Assembly (NCBI RefSeq): GCF_001280125.1
Contig: NZ_LGEG01000238.1
Coordinates: forward strand, 1-46,993
Reading direction: 5' to 3'
Length of the DNA: 46,993 nt
From: Streptomyces sp. NRRL F-6492
GTDB lineage: Bacteria > Actinomycetota > Actinomycetes > Streptomycetales > Streptomycetaceae
Of this stretch, positions 9,960-19,428 are shown in pieces (positions within the stretch are counted from its first letter, which is position 1; each line of letters starts with the position of its first letter). Position numbers and translations under genes: made by a program. Below the pieces are notes generated by a model. The model was not told the origin of the DNA, ran no database searches, and worked only from the letters and a program-made list of their open reading frames with translations.

Positions 9960-11468
9960 GTGACCCGGCAAGAGTCGGCACAGGCCCCGCAGCGGCGACA
10001 GGACGAACCGGACCCGAACCGGTGGAAGGCGCTCGGCGTCTGCCTCGTGGCGGGATTCATGACCCTCCTCGACGTGTCCATCGTGAACGTCGCGCTGCCC
10101 TCGATCCGCTCCGGCCTCGACACCCCCGAGTCCGACCTGCAGTGGGTTCTCTCCGGCTACGCGCTCGCCTTCGGGCTCTTCCTCATCCCGGCCGGACGCC
10201 TCGGCGACGCGCGCGGCAGGCGCAGCGTCTTCATCGTCGGCCTCGCGCTCTTCACGCTCGCCTCGGCCTCCTGCGGAGCGGCCCAGAGCAGCACGTGGCT
10301 GGTGGTCTCGCGACTGGCCCAGGGAATGGCCGGCGGCCTCGTCTCGCCCCAGATCTCCGCGCTCATCCAGCAGATGTTCCAGGGCCGCGAGCGCGGCCGC
10401 GCCTTCGGCATGTTCGGCACCGTCGTCGGCATCTCCACCGCCGTCGGCCCCCTCCTCGGCGGACTGCTCATCCAGACGGCGGGCCCCGAGGAGGGCTGGC
10501 GCTGGGTCTTCTACGTCAACCTCCCGATCGGGATCGTGTGCCTGCTGCTCGCCCGGCGCCTGCTGCCCGACACCCCGGACGCCGAGCCGGTACGGCTCCG
10601 CCGCCTCGACCCGGTCGGCGTGCTGCTCCTCGGCGCCGCCGTGCTCGCCCTGCTGCTGCCCTTCGTCCAGTCCCAGCAGTGGCCCGGGAACGGCAAGTAC
10701 CTGCTCGTCCCCCTCGCCGGCGTCCTGCTCGCGGTCTTCGTGTGGTGGGAACGCCGCTGCGCCCGGTCGGGCGCCGAGCCCCTCATCGACCTGGAACTCT
10801 TCCGCGTCCGCTCCTACTGGCTCGGCTCGCTGCTCATCCTGCTCTACTTCGCGGGCTTCACCTCGATCTTCTTCGTCAGCACGCTCTACCTCCAGAGCGG
10901 ACTGCACTACACCGCGCTCCAGGCCGGCCTCACCATCACCCCCTTCGCCCTGGGCTCGGGGATCGCGGCCGGGATCGGCGGCCGGCTCGTGGACCGCTTC
11001 GGCCGGCCGCTCGTGGTGGTGGGCCTGGCGATGGTGGCGATCGGCCTCGCCGGGACGGCGTTCGCGGTGCACCAGGTCCCCGGCAGGGGCGCGGGCTGGG
11101 CGATGCTCGCCCCGCTGCTCCTCGCGGGACTCGGCAGCGGCCTGGTGATCGCCCCGAACCAGACCCTCACCCTCTCCGAGGTGCCGGTGCCCCGGGCGGG
11201 CAGCGCCGGCGGCACCCTGCAGACCGGCCAGCGGGTCGGCTCGGCGGTCGGCATCGCCGCGGTCGGGTCGGTCTTCTTCAGCCAGGTCGCCCGGGACGGC
11301 TGGGCCACCGCCTACGACCACGGCCTCCTCGTCTCGATCGCCTTCGTCGGGGCCTCGCTCGCCGTCGCCGTCGCCGACGTGGTGGCGGGCCGTCGCTCCG
11401 CCGCGCGCGCCGGGGCGGCCCCGCGCGACGAGGCCGCCCCGCGCGACGGAGCCGCTCCGCGCGGCTGA
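9960..11468 (+). CDS. MFS drug exporter, DHA2 (EmrB/QacA) family
   Basis: This 502-residue membrane protein fits the 14-TM DHA2 drug:H+ antiporter family. Motif A-like sequence (GRLGDARGRRSVF) follows TM2, and the motif C region (GTVVGISTAVGPLLGG) is present. The GTG start has an AGGAGG 4 bp upstream. The last residues are low-complexity Ala-Pro-Arg repeats that continue as DNA repeats past the stop. Substrate is unknown; quinones or melanin intermediates are conceivable from the neighbouring tyrosinase but there is no direct evidence. No regulator gene is adjacent. Confidence 0.92.
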   Translation: MTRQESAQAPQRRQDEPDPNRWKALGVCLVAGFMTLLDVSIVNVALPSIRSGLDTPESDLQWVLSGYALAFGLFLIPAGRLGDARGRRSVFIVGLALFTLASASCGAAQSSTWLVVSRLAQGMAGGLVSPQISALIQQMFQGRERGRAFGMFGTVVGISTAVGPLLGGLLIQTAGPEEGWRWVFYVNLPIGIVCLLLARRLLPDTPDAEPVRLRRLDPVGVLLLGAAVLALLLPFVQSQQWPGNGKYLLVPLAGVLLAVFVWWERRCARSGAEPLIDLELFRVRSYWLGSLLILLYFAGFTSIFFVSTLYLQSGLHYTALQAGLTITPFALGSGIAAGIGGRLVDRFGRPLVVVGLAMVAIGLAGTAFAVHQVPGRGAGWAMLAPLLLAGLGSGLVIAPNQTLTLSEVPVPRAGSAGGTLQTGQRVGSAVGIAAVGSVFFSQVARDGWATAYDHGLLVSIAFVGASLAVAVADVVAGRRSAARAGAAPRDEAAPRDGAAPRG

Positions 11469-11477
11469 CGCGGGCGG

Positions 11478-11539
11478 CCCCGCGCGCCCCGGCCGCCCCG
11501 CACGACGGAGCCGCCCCGCGCGCCCCGGCCGCCCCGCAC
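11478..11539. repeat. 26-bp direct repeat, 36-bp period
   Basis: A 26-bp sequence beginning CCCCGCGCGCCCCGG occurs at 11478-11503 and again exactly at 11514-11539, separated by GACGGAGCCG. Shorter diverged copies lie within the 3' end of the exporter gene from about 11400, so the array crosses the stop codon. Confidence 0.8.
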
Positions 11540-11743
11540 CGTCGATCCGCACTTTTCCCCCACGACAGCGCTATTCGGCCAACATCCCGCCGATTTCGGC
11601 TCCCCGGACAACCGGGCGCCGCATCCCCTCCTCTCACCGCACGGGCGCAGCGAGTGCCTCGCACCGCGCCGGCCGGGCAGTCGTCCCGTCCCGCCGGGGC
11701 CCGCTGCCCGCTTCTTCTCCACAGCGTCGAGAACGAGGGAACG

Positions 11744-13537
11744 ATGACCACTACGCGCACCATCCGGATGCGGCGTCCGCTGCTCGCCGGCACCACGGCC
11801 GTCGCCGCCATGGCCGTGACGGCCGGCTTCATGGCCGCCACCCCGGACCAGGCGACGGCCGCGACGGGACCCAGGCTGAGCCTCGTCGCGGCGACCGGCT
11901 CGGTCACGCTCACTTCCTGGAAGGAGGAGCCGGGCGTCTACCTGGACCTCGGCACCTACCTGACCGCGGAGGGGACACCGCTGGAGCTCAAGGTGACCCG
12001 GAAGTCCTACAAGGACCCGGTCGTCATCACCCAGACCGTGTACGAGGGCGGCAAGGCCAAGGCCAAGACGCTGCCCCAGGGCACCGTGAAGGACTTCTCC
12101 GGGCTGCCCGGCTTCGCCGAGATCACCCTCACCGACAAGGCGGGCAAGAAGGTCGTCAGCCGTACGGAGAGCTTCTGCCCCAACAACGCCAGCGGACGGA
12201 TCCGGCCCGACGCGCCCTCCACCTCGAAGTATCCGGAGAGCTGTCCCACCAACCCCTTCACCCTCGGCTCCGTGTGGGGCGTCGAGAAGGGGTGGGCCTC
12301 CAACACCTACGCCGGCTCCTACACCCAGCCGGTGAAGCTCGCCGCCGGCACGTACACGGCCAAGGTCGGGGTCGCCAAGAAGTACCGGGACCTCTTCGGC
12401 ATCGCAGACAAGCCCGCGACGGTGAAGGTCACCGTCCAGGAGCGCAGCTGGGACGAGGGCAACGGGCTCTCCGCCGCCCGGTCGGCCGCCGGTGAGCACG
12501 CCGGTCACGGTACGGACGGAGGACACGCCGGACACGGCGCCGCCCACCGGGCCCCTGCCGGGCACGCCGGACACGGCCCGGTGAAGCCCGCCCAGGCCGG
12601 CGCGCCGGAGACCAGCGGCGCCACCCCCTCGTACAACGTGGGCCACGGACCGCTGAAGGCCGCGCCGCCCGCCCTGCCGTGGGCGCTGAAGAAGCAGCAG
12701 CAGGCCGGGCTCGCCGGTGCGCAGGGCGGTGACGCGGCCGGGCCGCGGACCGGCGACGCCACCGGACAGACCGACGGCTCGCGCAGGGCGCCCGCCCTCA
12801 CGCCGGCGGCCGAGCGGCCCGCCGGCAAGGCCTCCGTCCCGGACGTCCCCAAGCCCGACCTGCGGTCGCTGCCGGCCTACGGCATCACCATCAGCGACGG
12901 CACGGAGAACCTCCCCGGCAAGGACTACCTGGCCTTCAGCGCCAACGTGTGGAACGCCGGCCCGGCCCAGCTCGTGGTGGACGGCTTCCGCTCGCCCGGC
13001 AAGGCCAAGATGGACGCCTACCAGTACTTCTACGACGCCAAGGGCAAGCAGGTCGGCTACACCCCGACCGGCACCATGGAGTGGGACCCGCGCCCCGGCC
13101 ACGTGCACTGGCACTTCACCGACTTCGCCAGCTACCGGCTCCTGAAGGCCGACAAGAAGGAGGCGGTCCGCAGCGGCAAGGAGGCCTTCTGCCTGGCCAA
13201 CACCGACGCCGTCGACTACACGGTGAAGAACGCCAACTGGCACCCGTTCAACACCGACCTGGCCACCGCCTGCGGCCAGGAGAACTCGATCTCCGTCCGC
13301 GAGGTCCTGGACGTCGGCTCCGGCGACACCTACACCCAGGACCTGCCGGGACAGTCCTTCGACATCACGGACGTGCCCAACGGCACCTACTACATCCAGG
13401 TCCTGGCCAACCCGGCCAAGCGCCTGAAGGAGACCAACCTCGACAACAACAGCGCCCTGCGCAAGGTCGTCCTCGGCGGCAAGCCGGGGAAGCGGACCGT
13501 GACGGTCCCGGCGCACGACCTCGTGAACGCGAACTGA
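11744..13537 (+). CDS. secreted lysyl-oxidase-like protein with His-Gly repeats
   Basis: The protein has 597 residues with an N-terminal signal peptide (hydrophobic core about residues 12-32, likely cut near ATA). The C-terminal part, from about residue 375, resembles the bacterial lysyl oxidase family: the GHVHWHF motif places three candidate copper ligands at His453, His455 and His457. The N-terminal part (about 45-245) looks like a beta-rich wall or matrix domain with few recognisable features. Between them, residues 252-278 hold HAGHG repeats that may bind copper. Lysyl oxidases oxidise lysine amines to aldehydes and crosslink proteins; whether this one does is unknown. A GAGGGA sits 4 bp before the ATG. 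It lies downstream of another copper oxidase, tyrosinase. Confidence 0.8.
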   Translation: MTTTRTIRMRRPLLAGTTAVAAMAVTAGFMAATPDQATAATGPRLSLVAATGSVTLTSWKEEPGVYLDLGTYLTAEGTPLELKVTRKSYKDPVVITQTVYEGGKAKAKTLPQGTVKDFSGLPGFAEITLTDKAGKKVVSRTESFCPNNASGRIRPDAPSTSKYPESCPTNPFTLGSVWGVEKGWASNTYAGSYTQPVKLAAGTYTAKVGVAKKYRDLFGIADKPATVKVTVQERSWDEGNGLSAARSAAGEHAGHGTDGGHAGHGAAHRAPAGHAGHGPVKPAQAGAPETSGATPSYNVGHGPLKAAPPALPWALKKQQQAGLAGAQGGDAAGPRTGDATGQTDGSRRAPALTPAAERPAGKASVPDVPKPDLRSLPAYGITISDGTENLPGKDYLAFSANVWNAGPAQLVVDGFRSPGKAKMDAYQYFYDAKGKQVGYTPTGTMEWDPRPGHVHWHFTDFASYRLLKADKKEAVRSGKEAFCLANTDAVDYTVKNANWHPFNTDLATACGQENSISVREVLDVGSGDTYTQDLPGQSFDITDVPNGTYYIQVLANPAKRLKETNLDNNSALRKVVLGGKPGKRTVTVPAHDLVNAN

Positions 13538-13559
13538 TCGCGGGACGCCGGGGAAGCGG

Positions 13560-14258
13560 TCACGGCGTGCGGAAACCCCGGAAGGTCACGTGCTTCCGGG
13601 TGGTGAAGCCGAGCCGCTCGTAGAGCGCGATCGCCGCGGCGTTCTTCTCGGCGACGTGCAGGAAGGGGCGCTCGCCCCGGGCCAGGACGCGGTCGGCGAG
13701 CGCGCCCACGAGGCGGGCGGCGTGCCCCCGTCCGCGTACCTCGGGATCCGTGCAGACGGCGCTGATCTCGGTCCAGCCCGGCGGCCGGAGCCGCTCGCCC
13801 GCCATGGCCACCAGCCGGCCGCCGTCACGGATCCCGAGGTAGGTGCCGAGTTCGCGGGTGCGCGGCCAGAACGGCCCCGGCCGCGTGCGCGCGATCAGGT
13901 CGAGCATCTCGGGCACGTCGGCCGCGCCGAGTTCGACCACACCGGCGTCGGCGCCGGACGTCCCGCCGGCGGACCAGAGCATCTGTCGGCCTTCGAGCAC
14001 GAAGACCGGCTCCCAGTCCGCCGGCGGTACGGCCGGGCAGCTGAACATGTCGGCGAAGGCGTCCCGGCCGAGGAGCCGCGCGAGGTCGGCCCAGTCCGCC
14101 GCGCCCGCGTCGGCGGATATCGCCGAGAAGGTCGCGACCTCCGGCAGGTACGTGGCGGCCCGGCCGTGCCGGCGGCCGAGCTCCGCGTGACGGCCGCGCA
14201 GCGACTCGCCCACCGGGTCGTCGAGCACCGCGAGGCCGTCGCCCCCGTCGTTCGTCAT
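13560..14258 (-). CDS. GNAT-family N-acetyltransferase
   Basis: This 232-residue protein carries a C-terminal GNAT domain: the acetyl-CoA loop VRGRGHAARLVGAL followed by the motif B region HVAEKNAAAIALYERLGF, close to the FR47-like subgroup. The N-terminal 100 residues are family-specific. Its substrate cannot be read from sequence. The ATG at 14258 was preferred because GGAAAGG lies about 10 bp upstream; an in-frame ATG 33 bp earlier lacks one. It lies 79 bp after the peptidase gene on the same strand and converges with the lysyl-oxidase-like gene, 22 bp away. Confidence 0.88.
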   Translation of the reverse strand: MTNDGGDGLAVLDDPVGESLRGRHAELGRRHGRAATYLPEVATFSAISADAGAADWADLARLLGRDAFADMFSCPAVPPADWEPVFVLEGRQMLWSAGGTSGADAGVVELGAADVPEMLDLIARTRPGPFWPRTRELGTYLGIRDGGRLVAMAGERLRPPGWTEISAVCTDPEVRGRGHAARLVGALADRVLARGERPFLHVAEKNAAAIALYERLGFTTRKHVTFRGFRTP

Positions 14259-14337
14259 CGTGTGTCGCCTTTCCTCGGAACCGCCCGCCACTGTTCCACA
14301 GGGCCCGGGGAGCGCCGCCGAGAGGTCCGCGATCCGG

Positions 14338-15450
14338 TCAGCCGGTGCGGTTGTAGATCGCCGTGCCGGGGCAGGCGGTGACGCCCAGGCGGGCGCCGCA
14401 GCCGGAGTACTGGGCGGAGCCGTTCCACCACGTCCAGCCGCCGACGGTGCGGCCGTTCAGCCAGGTGTACCGGCCGACGTAGTCGGCGTCGTAGGTGCGC
14501 AGGCTCCAGTGCACGTGGGCCCCGGTCGCGGAACCTCCGGCGCAGGTGTCGGTGCCGATGCTGCCGAGCAGGGCGCTGCGGGCGATCGACGTCCCGTTGT
14601 AGTAGGTCGTGTTCCGCATGTGGTAGTAGTCCGTGGAGAAGCCGCCGGGGTGGATCACCCGGGTCCAGCCGCCGCCGGCGCCGCACATCGAGGTCGCCGT
14701 GCCCTCGCGGGAGGAACGGACCAGGCCGCCGGCGTTGCCGCCGGCGAAGTCGAGGGCGCTCCAGTACCCGGATCCGCTGTCGTGGGCGTGCGGACCGCCG
14801 GTCAGGGGCATGTAGTGGTCCGGCATCCAGGGCAGCAGGAGTCCGTTGACGTTGGCCTGGGCCCCGGCGGGTGAGACCCGCGCCCGCGGTTCCCGTATCC
14901 GCGGCGTCGCCGCGCGCTCGGCGTACGCCGTCATGGTCCGCCGTTCCGCCGTGCCGACCAGCGGGGACCGGGCCACGTGGTCGGCGAACTCGCGGTCGCC
15001 CTCCAGGCCCGGGACCCACCGCCCGTTCTCCCGGTGGGCGAGGTAGAGCCAGCCCTCCGGCGCGCCGTGCCGTGCGCGCGAGGCCTCGACGTAGGCGACG
15101 CCGCGGGCCCAGTCGCGCGAGACGCTGCGCACGTCCACGACCACCTTGCGGCCCTCGGCGGCGAGCTTGCCGACGGCGGTCGCCGGGGCGAGGCCCTCGG
15201 CGTCGTGGGACCGGGAGAGGGCGTCGGCGGAGACGGCGTCCACCAGTGCCGCGCGGTCGGTGCCGAGGCGGTCGGCGACGCCGGCCGGCATCTTGACGGT
15301 GACACCGGGGGACGGCGACCCGGCGGCGGTCGCGGAGACCGGGGCCGGGGCCGGGTCCCGGTGGGCCGTCGAGGCCGAGGGCGCGGCGGCGAGCAGGCCG
15401 GTGACGGCGAGGGCGGTGACGGCGATTCTCACGGGGAGGCCGGAGAGCAC
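14338..15450 (-). CDS. secreted M23 (beta-lytic type) metallopeptidase
   Basis: This 370-residue protein starts at GTG with AAAGGA about 10 bp upstream. A signal peptide covers about residues 1-29. Residues about 40-190 form a pro-region with the YLAHRENGRWVPGLEG motif, and the C-terminal 170 residues resemble Lysobacter beta-lytic endopeptidase: the zinc motifs HDSGSGYWSALDF and GAHVHWSLR are present, with four Cys that could form disulfides. These enzymes cut the peptide bridges of cell-wall peptidoglycan and lyse other bacteria, or remodel the wall. The unusual promoter region carries three TTGAC repeats (15623-15647). Confidence 0.9.
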   Translation of the reverse strand: MLSGLPVRIAVTALAVTGLLAAAPSASTAHRDPAPAPVSATAAGSPSPGVTVKMPAGVADRLGTDRAALVDAVSADALSRSHDAEGLAPATAVGKLAAEGRKVVVDVRSVSRDWARGVAYVEASRARHGAPEGWLYLAHRENGRWVPGLEGDREFADHVARSPLVGTAERRTMTAYAERAATPRIREPRARVSPAGAQANVNGLLLPWMPDHYMPLTGGPHAHDSGSGYWSALDFAGGNAGGLVRSSREGTATSMCGAGGGWTRVIHPGGFSTDYYHMRNTTYYNGTSIARSALLGSIGTDTCAGGSATGAHVHWSLRTYDADYVGRYTWLNGRTVGGWTWWNGSAQYSGCGARLGVTACPGTAIYNRTG

Positions 15451-15574
15451 GGGCGGTGTTCCTTTCGCGGGGGAGGAGGGCCCACCGGAGGGCAGGCGCC
15501 GGTGCGGTGCCGGAACGAGCCGGAACGAGCGGGAACCCGGGGAGGCGAGAGCGCGAAGCGCGTCCGCGGACGAC

Positions 15575-15589
15575 GTGACCCCCCGTCAC
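15575..15589. promoter_or_regulatory. GTGAC-N5-GTCAC inverted repeat
   Basis: A perfect 5-bp inverted repeat with a C5 centre lies between the TTGAC repeats and the M23 peptidase start. It is a candidate operator or leader structure; no matching regulator is known. Confidence 0.35.
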
Positions 15590-15622
15590 TTTGTCGTGTA
15601 CCTGACCGAGTGTGGCGTTCCT

Positions 15623-15647
15623 TGTCAACGCGCGTCAACCATGTCAA
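15623..15647 (-). promoter_or_regulatory. triple TTGAC direct repeat ahead of the M23 peptidase
   Basis: On the minus strand TTGACA, TTGAC and TTGACA occur with spacings of 9 and 10 bp, so all three face the same side of the helix. The last is a perfect -35 hexamer. The set could be a regulator's repeat site overlapping the promoter, or overlapping -35 elements; no strong -10 follows. Confidence 0.45.
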
Positions 15648-15670
15648 GGCGTCGTCATTGATCGGCCCAA

Positions 15671-15742
15671 TGGCGGTGGCCCACCCCATGACGACGACCG
15701 ACCCGATGGCGGTGGCCCACCCCATGACGACGACCGACCCGA
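15671..15742. repeat. 36-bp tandem repeat (2 copies plus partial)
   Basis: Two exact 36-bp copies starting TGGCGGTGGCCCACCCC and containing ATGACGACGACCGACCCGA are followed by a degraded third copy (TGGTGGTGATCGG). They lie just downstream of the UvrA-like stop and upstream of the M23 peptidase promoter. The 36-bp length suggests a decayed coding repeat (12 residues), but no gene is supported here. Confidence 0.85.
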
Positions 15743-15834
15743 TGGTGGTGATCGGTCCCGTACGACCCCGTCGCCGCCGTCCCGCCCCCGGCCCGCGACG
15801 GCGGCGCGGTGTCCGATCGCCCCGGGCCCCCGCG

Positions 15835-18204
15835 TCAGGCCCCCGAGAGGGCCCGGGCCAGATACGGCGCGGTGCGGCTGTCCGCCGCACCCGCCACCCG
15901 CTCCGGGGGGCCCTCGGCCACGATCCGGCCGCCCCGGTCGCCGCCGTCCGGGCCCATGTCGATCACCCAGTCCGCGGTGGCGACCACGTCCATGTCGTGC
16001 TCGACGACGACCACCGAGTGCCCCGCGTCCACCAGGCCGTGGAGCTGGCGCATCAGGACCTCCACGTCGGCCGGGTGGAGCCCGGTGGTCGGCTCGTCCA
16101 GGACGTACAGGGTGGGGGAGCGGTGCGGCCGCTGGAGCTCCGAGGCGAGCTTGATGCGCTGGGCCTCGCCGCCGGACAGCTCCGTGGCGGGCTGGCCGAG
16201 CCGCAGGTAGCCGAGGCCCACGTCGAGGAGGGCGCGCAGGCTCCGGGCAGCGGCCGGGACGTCCGCGAAGAAGGCTGCGGCGGACTCCACGGTCAGGTCC
16301 AGGACCTCGGCGACGGTGAGGCCGCGCAGCCGCACCCGGAGGGTCTCGGGGTTGTAGCGGGCGCCGTGGCAGTCGGGGCAGGGGGCGTACGTACGGGGCA
16401 GGAAGAGCAGCTCGACCGAGACGAACCCCTCGCCCTGGCAGGTCTCGCAGCGCCCGCCGGGCACGTTGAAGGAGAAGCGCCCCGCCTTGTACCCGTGCGC
16501 CCTCGCTTCCGCGGTCTCCGCGAACAGCTTGCGGACGACGTCGAACAGCCCGGTGTACGTGGCGAGGTTGGAGCGCGGGGTGCGGCCGATGGGCCGCTGG
16601 TCCACCGTCACCAGGCGTCCGGCGTCCTCCGTCCGCCCGGTGTACGCGTCCACGAGCGCGTCCACGAGGGTGGACTTGCCGGAGCCCGAGACGCCGGTGA
16701 CGGCGGTGAACACCCCGAGCGGGAAGGCCGCGTCCACCTCCCGCAGGTTGTGCCGGGTGACCGGCCCCGTCCGCAGCCGGCCCGCCGGTTCGCGCACGGT
16801 CCGCGCGGGCGCGGGCCCCCGGTCGAAGAGGAACCGGCGCGTCACGGACTCCTCGACGCCGGCCAGTTCGCGCGGCGGCCCGCTGTGCAGCACCCGCCCG
16901 CCGTGCACCCCGGCCCCCGGCCCGACGTCCACCAGCCAGTCGGCGTGCCGGACGACGTCGAGGTGGTGCTCGACGACGAAGACCGAGTTGCCCGCCGCCC
17001 TGAGCCGGTCGAGGACCACGAGCAGGGACTCGGTGTCGGCCGGGTGCAGCCCCGCCGACGGCTCGTCGAGGACGTACACCACGCCGAAGAGCCCCGAGCG
17101 CAGCTGGGTGGCGAGCCGCAGCCGCTGGAGCTCGCCGTTGGAGAGGGTGGGAGTGGCGCGGTCCAGGCTCAGATAGCCGAGGCCGAGTTCGGTCACCGTG
17201 CCGATCCGGGCGACGAGGTCCCCGGTGAGCACCCGCGCGGTCTCCGTCGCGTCCGCCCCGGACGCCGCCGTGGAGAGGAGGCCGGCCAGGGCCGTCAGCG
17301 GCAGCGCGGCCAGCTCCGCGACGGTCCGGCCCGCGAAGGTGACCGCGAGCGCCTCGGGCCGCAGCCGCCCGCCGCCGCACACCGGGCAGGGCGCGCTGGT
17401 GAGGAAGCGTTCCGCCCTGGCGCGCAGGGCCGGGCTCTTGGAGTCGGAGAAGGTGCGCAGGACGAGCCGCCGTGCGCTCGTGTACGTGCCCTGGTACGGG
17501 CGCTGGATCCGCCCCGCCTCCCGTACCGGATGCACCGTGACGACCGGCTGTTCGTCCGTGAACAGGATCCACTCCCGGTCCTTCGCGGCCAGCTCCCGCC
17601 ACGGCCGGTCGACGTCGTACCCCAGGGCGTCGAGGACGTCCCGCAGGTTCTTCCCCTGCCACGCGCCCGGCCAGGCCGCGACCGCTCCCTGACGGATCGA
17701 CAGGTCCGGGTCGGGCACCAGCAGTTCCTCGCGGGTCTCGTGGATCCGGCCGAGTCCGTGGCACGAAGGGCACGCGCCCGCCGCAGTGTTGGGGGAGAAG
17801 GCGTCGGAGTCCAGCCGCTCGGCCCCCTCCGGGTAGTGGCCGGCCCGCGAGAACAGCATCCGCAGCGAGTTGGAGAGGGTGGTGACCGTACCGACGGACG
17901 AGCGGGCGTTCGGCGACGACCTGCGCTGCTCCAGGGAGACCGCCGGCGGCAGCCCGGTGATCTCGCCGACCGAGGGCGCCCCCACCTGGTGGATCAGCCG
18001 CCGCGCGTACGGCGCCACCGACTCGAAGTAGCGCCGCTGCGCCTCGGCGTAGACCGTGCCGAAGGCGAGGGACGACTTGCCGGAGCCGGAGACCCCGGTG
18101 AAGACGACGAGCGCGTCGCGGGGGATGTCGACGTCGACCCCGGCGAGGTTGTGCTCACGGGCACCGCGGACGCGGACGTACGGATCGTGGGGGCTGTCGT
18201 GCAT
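15835..18204 (-). CDS. UvrA-like ABC ATPase (UvrA2/DrrC type)
   Basis: This 789-residue protein has two ABC ATPase halves as in UvrA: Walker A motifs [13 protein letters not shown] (residues 36-48) and [15 protein letters not shown], signatures NGELQRLRL and [12 protein letters not shown], and zinc-finger Cys pairs ([35 protein letters not shown]). It is shorter than canonical UvrA (about 950), as expected for the UvrA2/DrrC class that lacks the UvrB-binding insertion and is linked to tolerance of DNA-binding drugs. It starts 9 bp after the monooxygenase stop, so the two are cotranscribed. Confidence 0.93.
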   Translation of the reverse strand: MHDSPHDPYVRVRGAREHNLAGVDVDIPRDALVVFTGVSGSGKSSLAFGTVYAEAQRRYFESVAPYARRLIHQVGAPSVGEITGLPPAVSLEQRRSSPNARSSVGTVTTLSNSLRMLFSRAGHYPEGAERLDSDAFSPNTAAGACPSCHGLGRIHETREELLVPDPDLSIRQGAVAAWPGAWQGKNLRDVLDALGYDVDRPWRELAAKDREWILFTDEQPVVTVHPVREAGRIQRPYQGTYTSARRLVLRTFSDSKSPALRARAERFLTSAPCPVCGGGRLRPEALAVTFAGRTVAELAALPLTALAGLLSTAASGADATETARVLTGDLVARIGTVTELGLGYLSLDRATPTLSNGELQRLRLATQLRSGLFGVVYVLDEPSAGLHPADTESLLVVLDRLRAAGNSVFVVEHHLDVVRHADWLVDVGPGAGVHGGRVLHSGPPRELAGVEESVTRRFLFDRGPAPARTVREPAGRLRTGPVTRHNLREVDAAFPLGVFTAVTGVSGSGKSTLVDALVDAYTGRTEDAGRLVTVDQRPIGRTPRSNLATYTGLFDVVRKLFAETAEARAHGYKAGRFSFNVPGGRCETCQGEGFVSVELLFLPRTYAPCPDCHGARYNPETLRVRLRGLTVAEVLDLTVESAAAFFADVPAAARSLRALLDVGLGYLRLGQPATELSGGEAQRIKLASELQRPHRSPTLYVLDEPTTGLHPADVEVLMRQLHGLVDAGHSVVVVEHDMDVVATADWVIDMGPDGGDRGGRIVAEGPPERVAGAADSRTAPYLARALSGA

Positions 18205-18213
18205 GATCCGATT

Positions 18214-19284
18214 TTAGTCACTGTCTACTGTTTGCTCCGGGTCGGTGCGGCCGGGCGGGCCCTCCGGGCGGGTGCGGGGCGCCAGCCCCACCGCCCGCGC
18301 CAGCGCCCGGTACGACGCGCTCAGCGCCTCCCGGTCGTACGTGCTCGTGGTCACCAGGACCTCCTGCGCCCCGGTCTCCTCCACCACCCGTTCCAGGGCC
18401 TCGGCGACCCGTTCCTCCGTGCCGTGCACGTGCCCCCGGAGCCCCGCCTCGTAGAACCCCCGCTGCCTCTCCGTCATCGTCAGCCCCTCGATCCGCTCCG
18501 GGGCGTCGAGCGGCGGGAAGTCTCCCCGGGTGCGCGAGTACGCCATCGCCCAGGCCTCCGGGACCAGCAGCCTCCGGGCCTCCTCCTCGGTGGCGGCCAC
18601 CGCCACCGTCCCGGCGACGACCACGTACGGCTCGGCGGCCCACGGGGAGGGGCGGAAGCCCGCCCGGTACGCGTCGACGGCGGCGAGCAGCCGGTCCCGG
18701 CCGCGCAGGTCGCCGATGACGAGCGGCACTCCGGCCGCCGCCGCGACCGCCGCTCCCTCGCCCGTCGCGAGGACGAAGGGCGGCACCCGCAGGCCCTCGG
18801 CGGGCCGCGCGCGCACCTGGGGGTGGGCGGTCTGCTCGCCGGTGAACCAGCCGAGCAGTTCGGAGAGCTGCTCCCCGAACCGGTCGGCGTCGTCCTCGTC
18901 CCGGCCCAGGGCCCGGCGGACGCCGTCCGTGAAGCCCACCGAACGGCCGACGCCCATGTCGATCCGGCCGGGGAACAGGGACTCCAGGACGCCGAACTGC
19001 TCGGCCACGACCAGTGGGCGGTGGTTGGGGAGCATCACCCCGCCCGTGCCGACCCGGACGGCGGAGGTCGCGGCGGCGACGGCCGCGGCGAGGACCGTGG
19101 GCGCCGATCCCGCGACTCCGGGCACCCCGTGGTGCTCCGACACCCAGAAGCGGTGGTAGCCGAGGGCCTCGACCTCCCGGGCGAGGCGTACGGTCTCGCG
19201 CAGCGCGTGGGAGGCGTCCTCGCCCTCCCGCGTGCGGGAGCGGTCGAGGACGGAGAACCGGACGTCGTCGGGGAAGCTGCTCAC
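18214..19284 (-). CDS. luciferase-like (LLM) flavin monooxygenase, MsnO8 family
   Basis: This 356-residue TIM-barrel protein belongs to the bacterial luciferase-like flavin-dependent oxidoreductases. Family motifs include FSVLDRS at the start, the [10 protein letters not shown] loop, [13 protein letters not shown] and the central [13 protein letters not shown] at 19284 is the only reasonable start, because no ATG lies near the domain beginning; its ribosome binding site is weak. The substrate is unknown. It is the first gene of a pair with the UvrA-like protein, suggesting a joint role in handling or resisting a small molecule. Confidence 0.9.
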   Translation of the reverse strand: MSSFPDDVRFSVLDRSRTREGEDASHALRETVRLAREVEALGYHRFWVSEHHGVPGVAGSAPTVLAAAVAAATSAVRVGTGGVMLPNHRPLVVAEQFGVLESLFPGRIDMGVGRSVGFTDGVRRALGRDEDDADRFGEQLSELLGWFTGEQTAHPQVRARPAEGLRVPPFVLATGEGAAVAAAAGVPLVIGDLRGRDRLLAAVDAYRAGFRPSPWAAEPYVVVAGTVAVAATEEEARRLLVPEAWAMAYSRTRGDFPPLDAPERIEGLTMTERQRGFYEAGLRGHVHGTEERVAEALERVVEETGAQEVLVTTSTYDREALSASYRALARAVGLAPRTRPEGPPGRTDPEQTVDSD

Positions 19285-19363
19285 GGAGGGTTCAACGCCG
19301 TGGGGTGCGAGGGATTCCCGGCCGTTCCGCCGGGAGGCCCGCCCCTGGTCACCGGCCGCCGCC

Positions 19364-19416
19364 GCGGAGGGCTCCGCCTCCCGTCTCCCGGCCGCCCCGG
19401 AGGGGGCTCCGCCTCC
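19364..19416. repeat. 13-bp direct repeats with GGCTCCGCC hairpins
   Basis: GGGCTCCGCCTCC occurs at 19369-19381 and 19404-19416. Each copy lies in a small stem (for example GCGGAG-GG-CTCCGC at 19364-19377). They sit between the divergent monooxygenase and HAD genes. Such GGCTCCGCC elements are frequent in Streptomyces intergenic DNA. Confidence 0.6.
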
Positions 19417-19428
19417 TACCCTGGCCCG

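Noticed and set aside
9829..9960. Leader peptide after AGGAGGAAAGGAGG
   Set aside because: The frames from nearby ATG or GTG run on through the exporter start without a stop and lack normal composition.
15671..15742. 36-bp repeats as a CRISPR array
   Set aside because: Copies are directly adjacent without spacers and only two are complete; no cas genes nearby.
15451..15834. Riboswitch before the M23 peptidase
   Set aside because: No recognisable c-di-AMP (ydaO-type) motif was seen in the leader.
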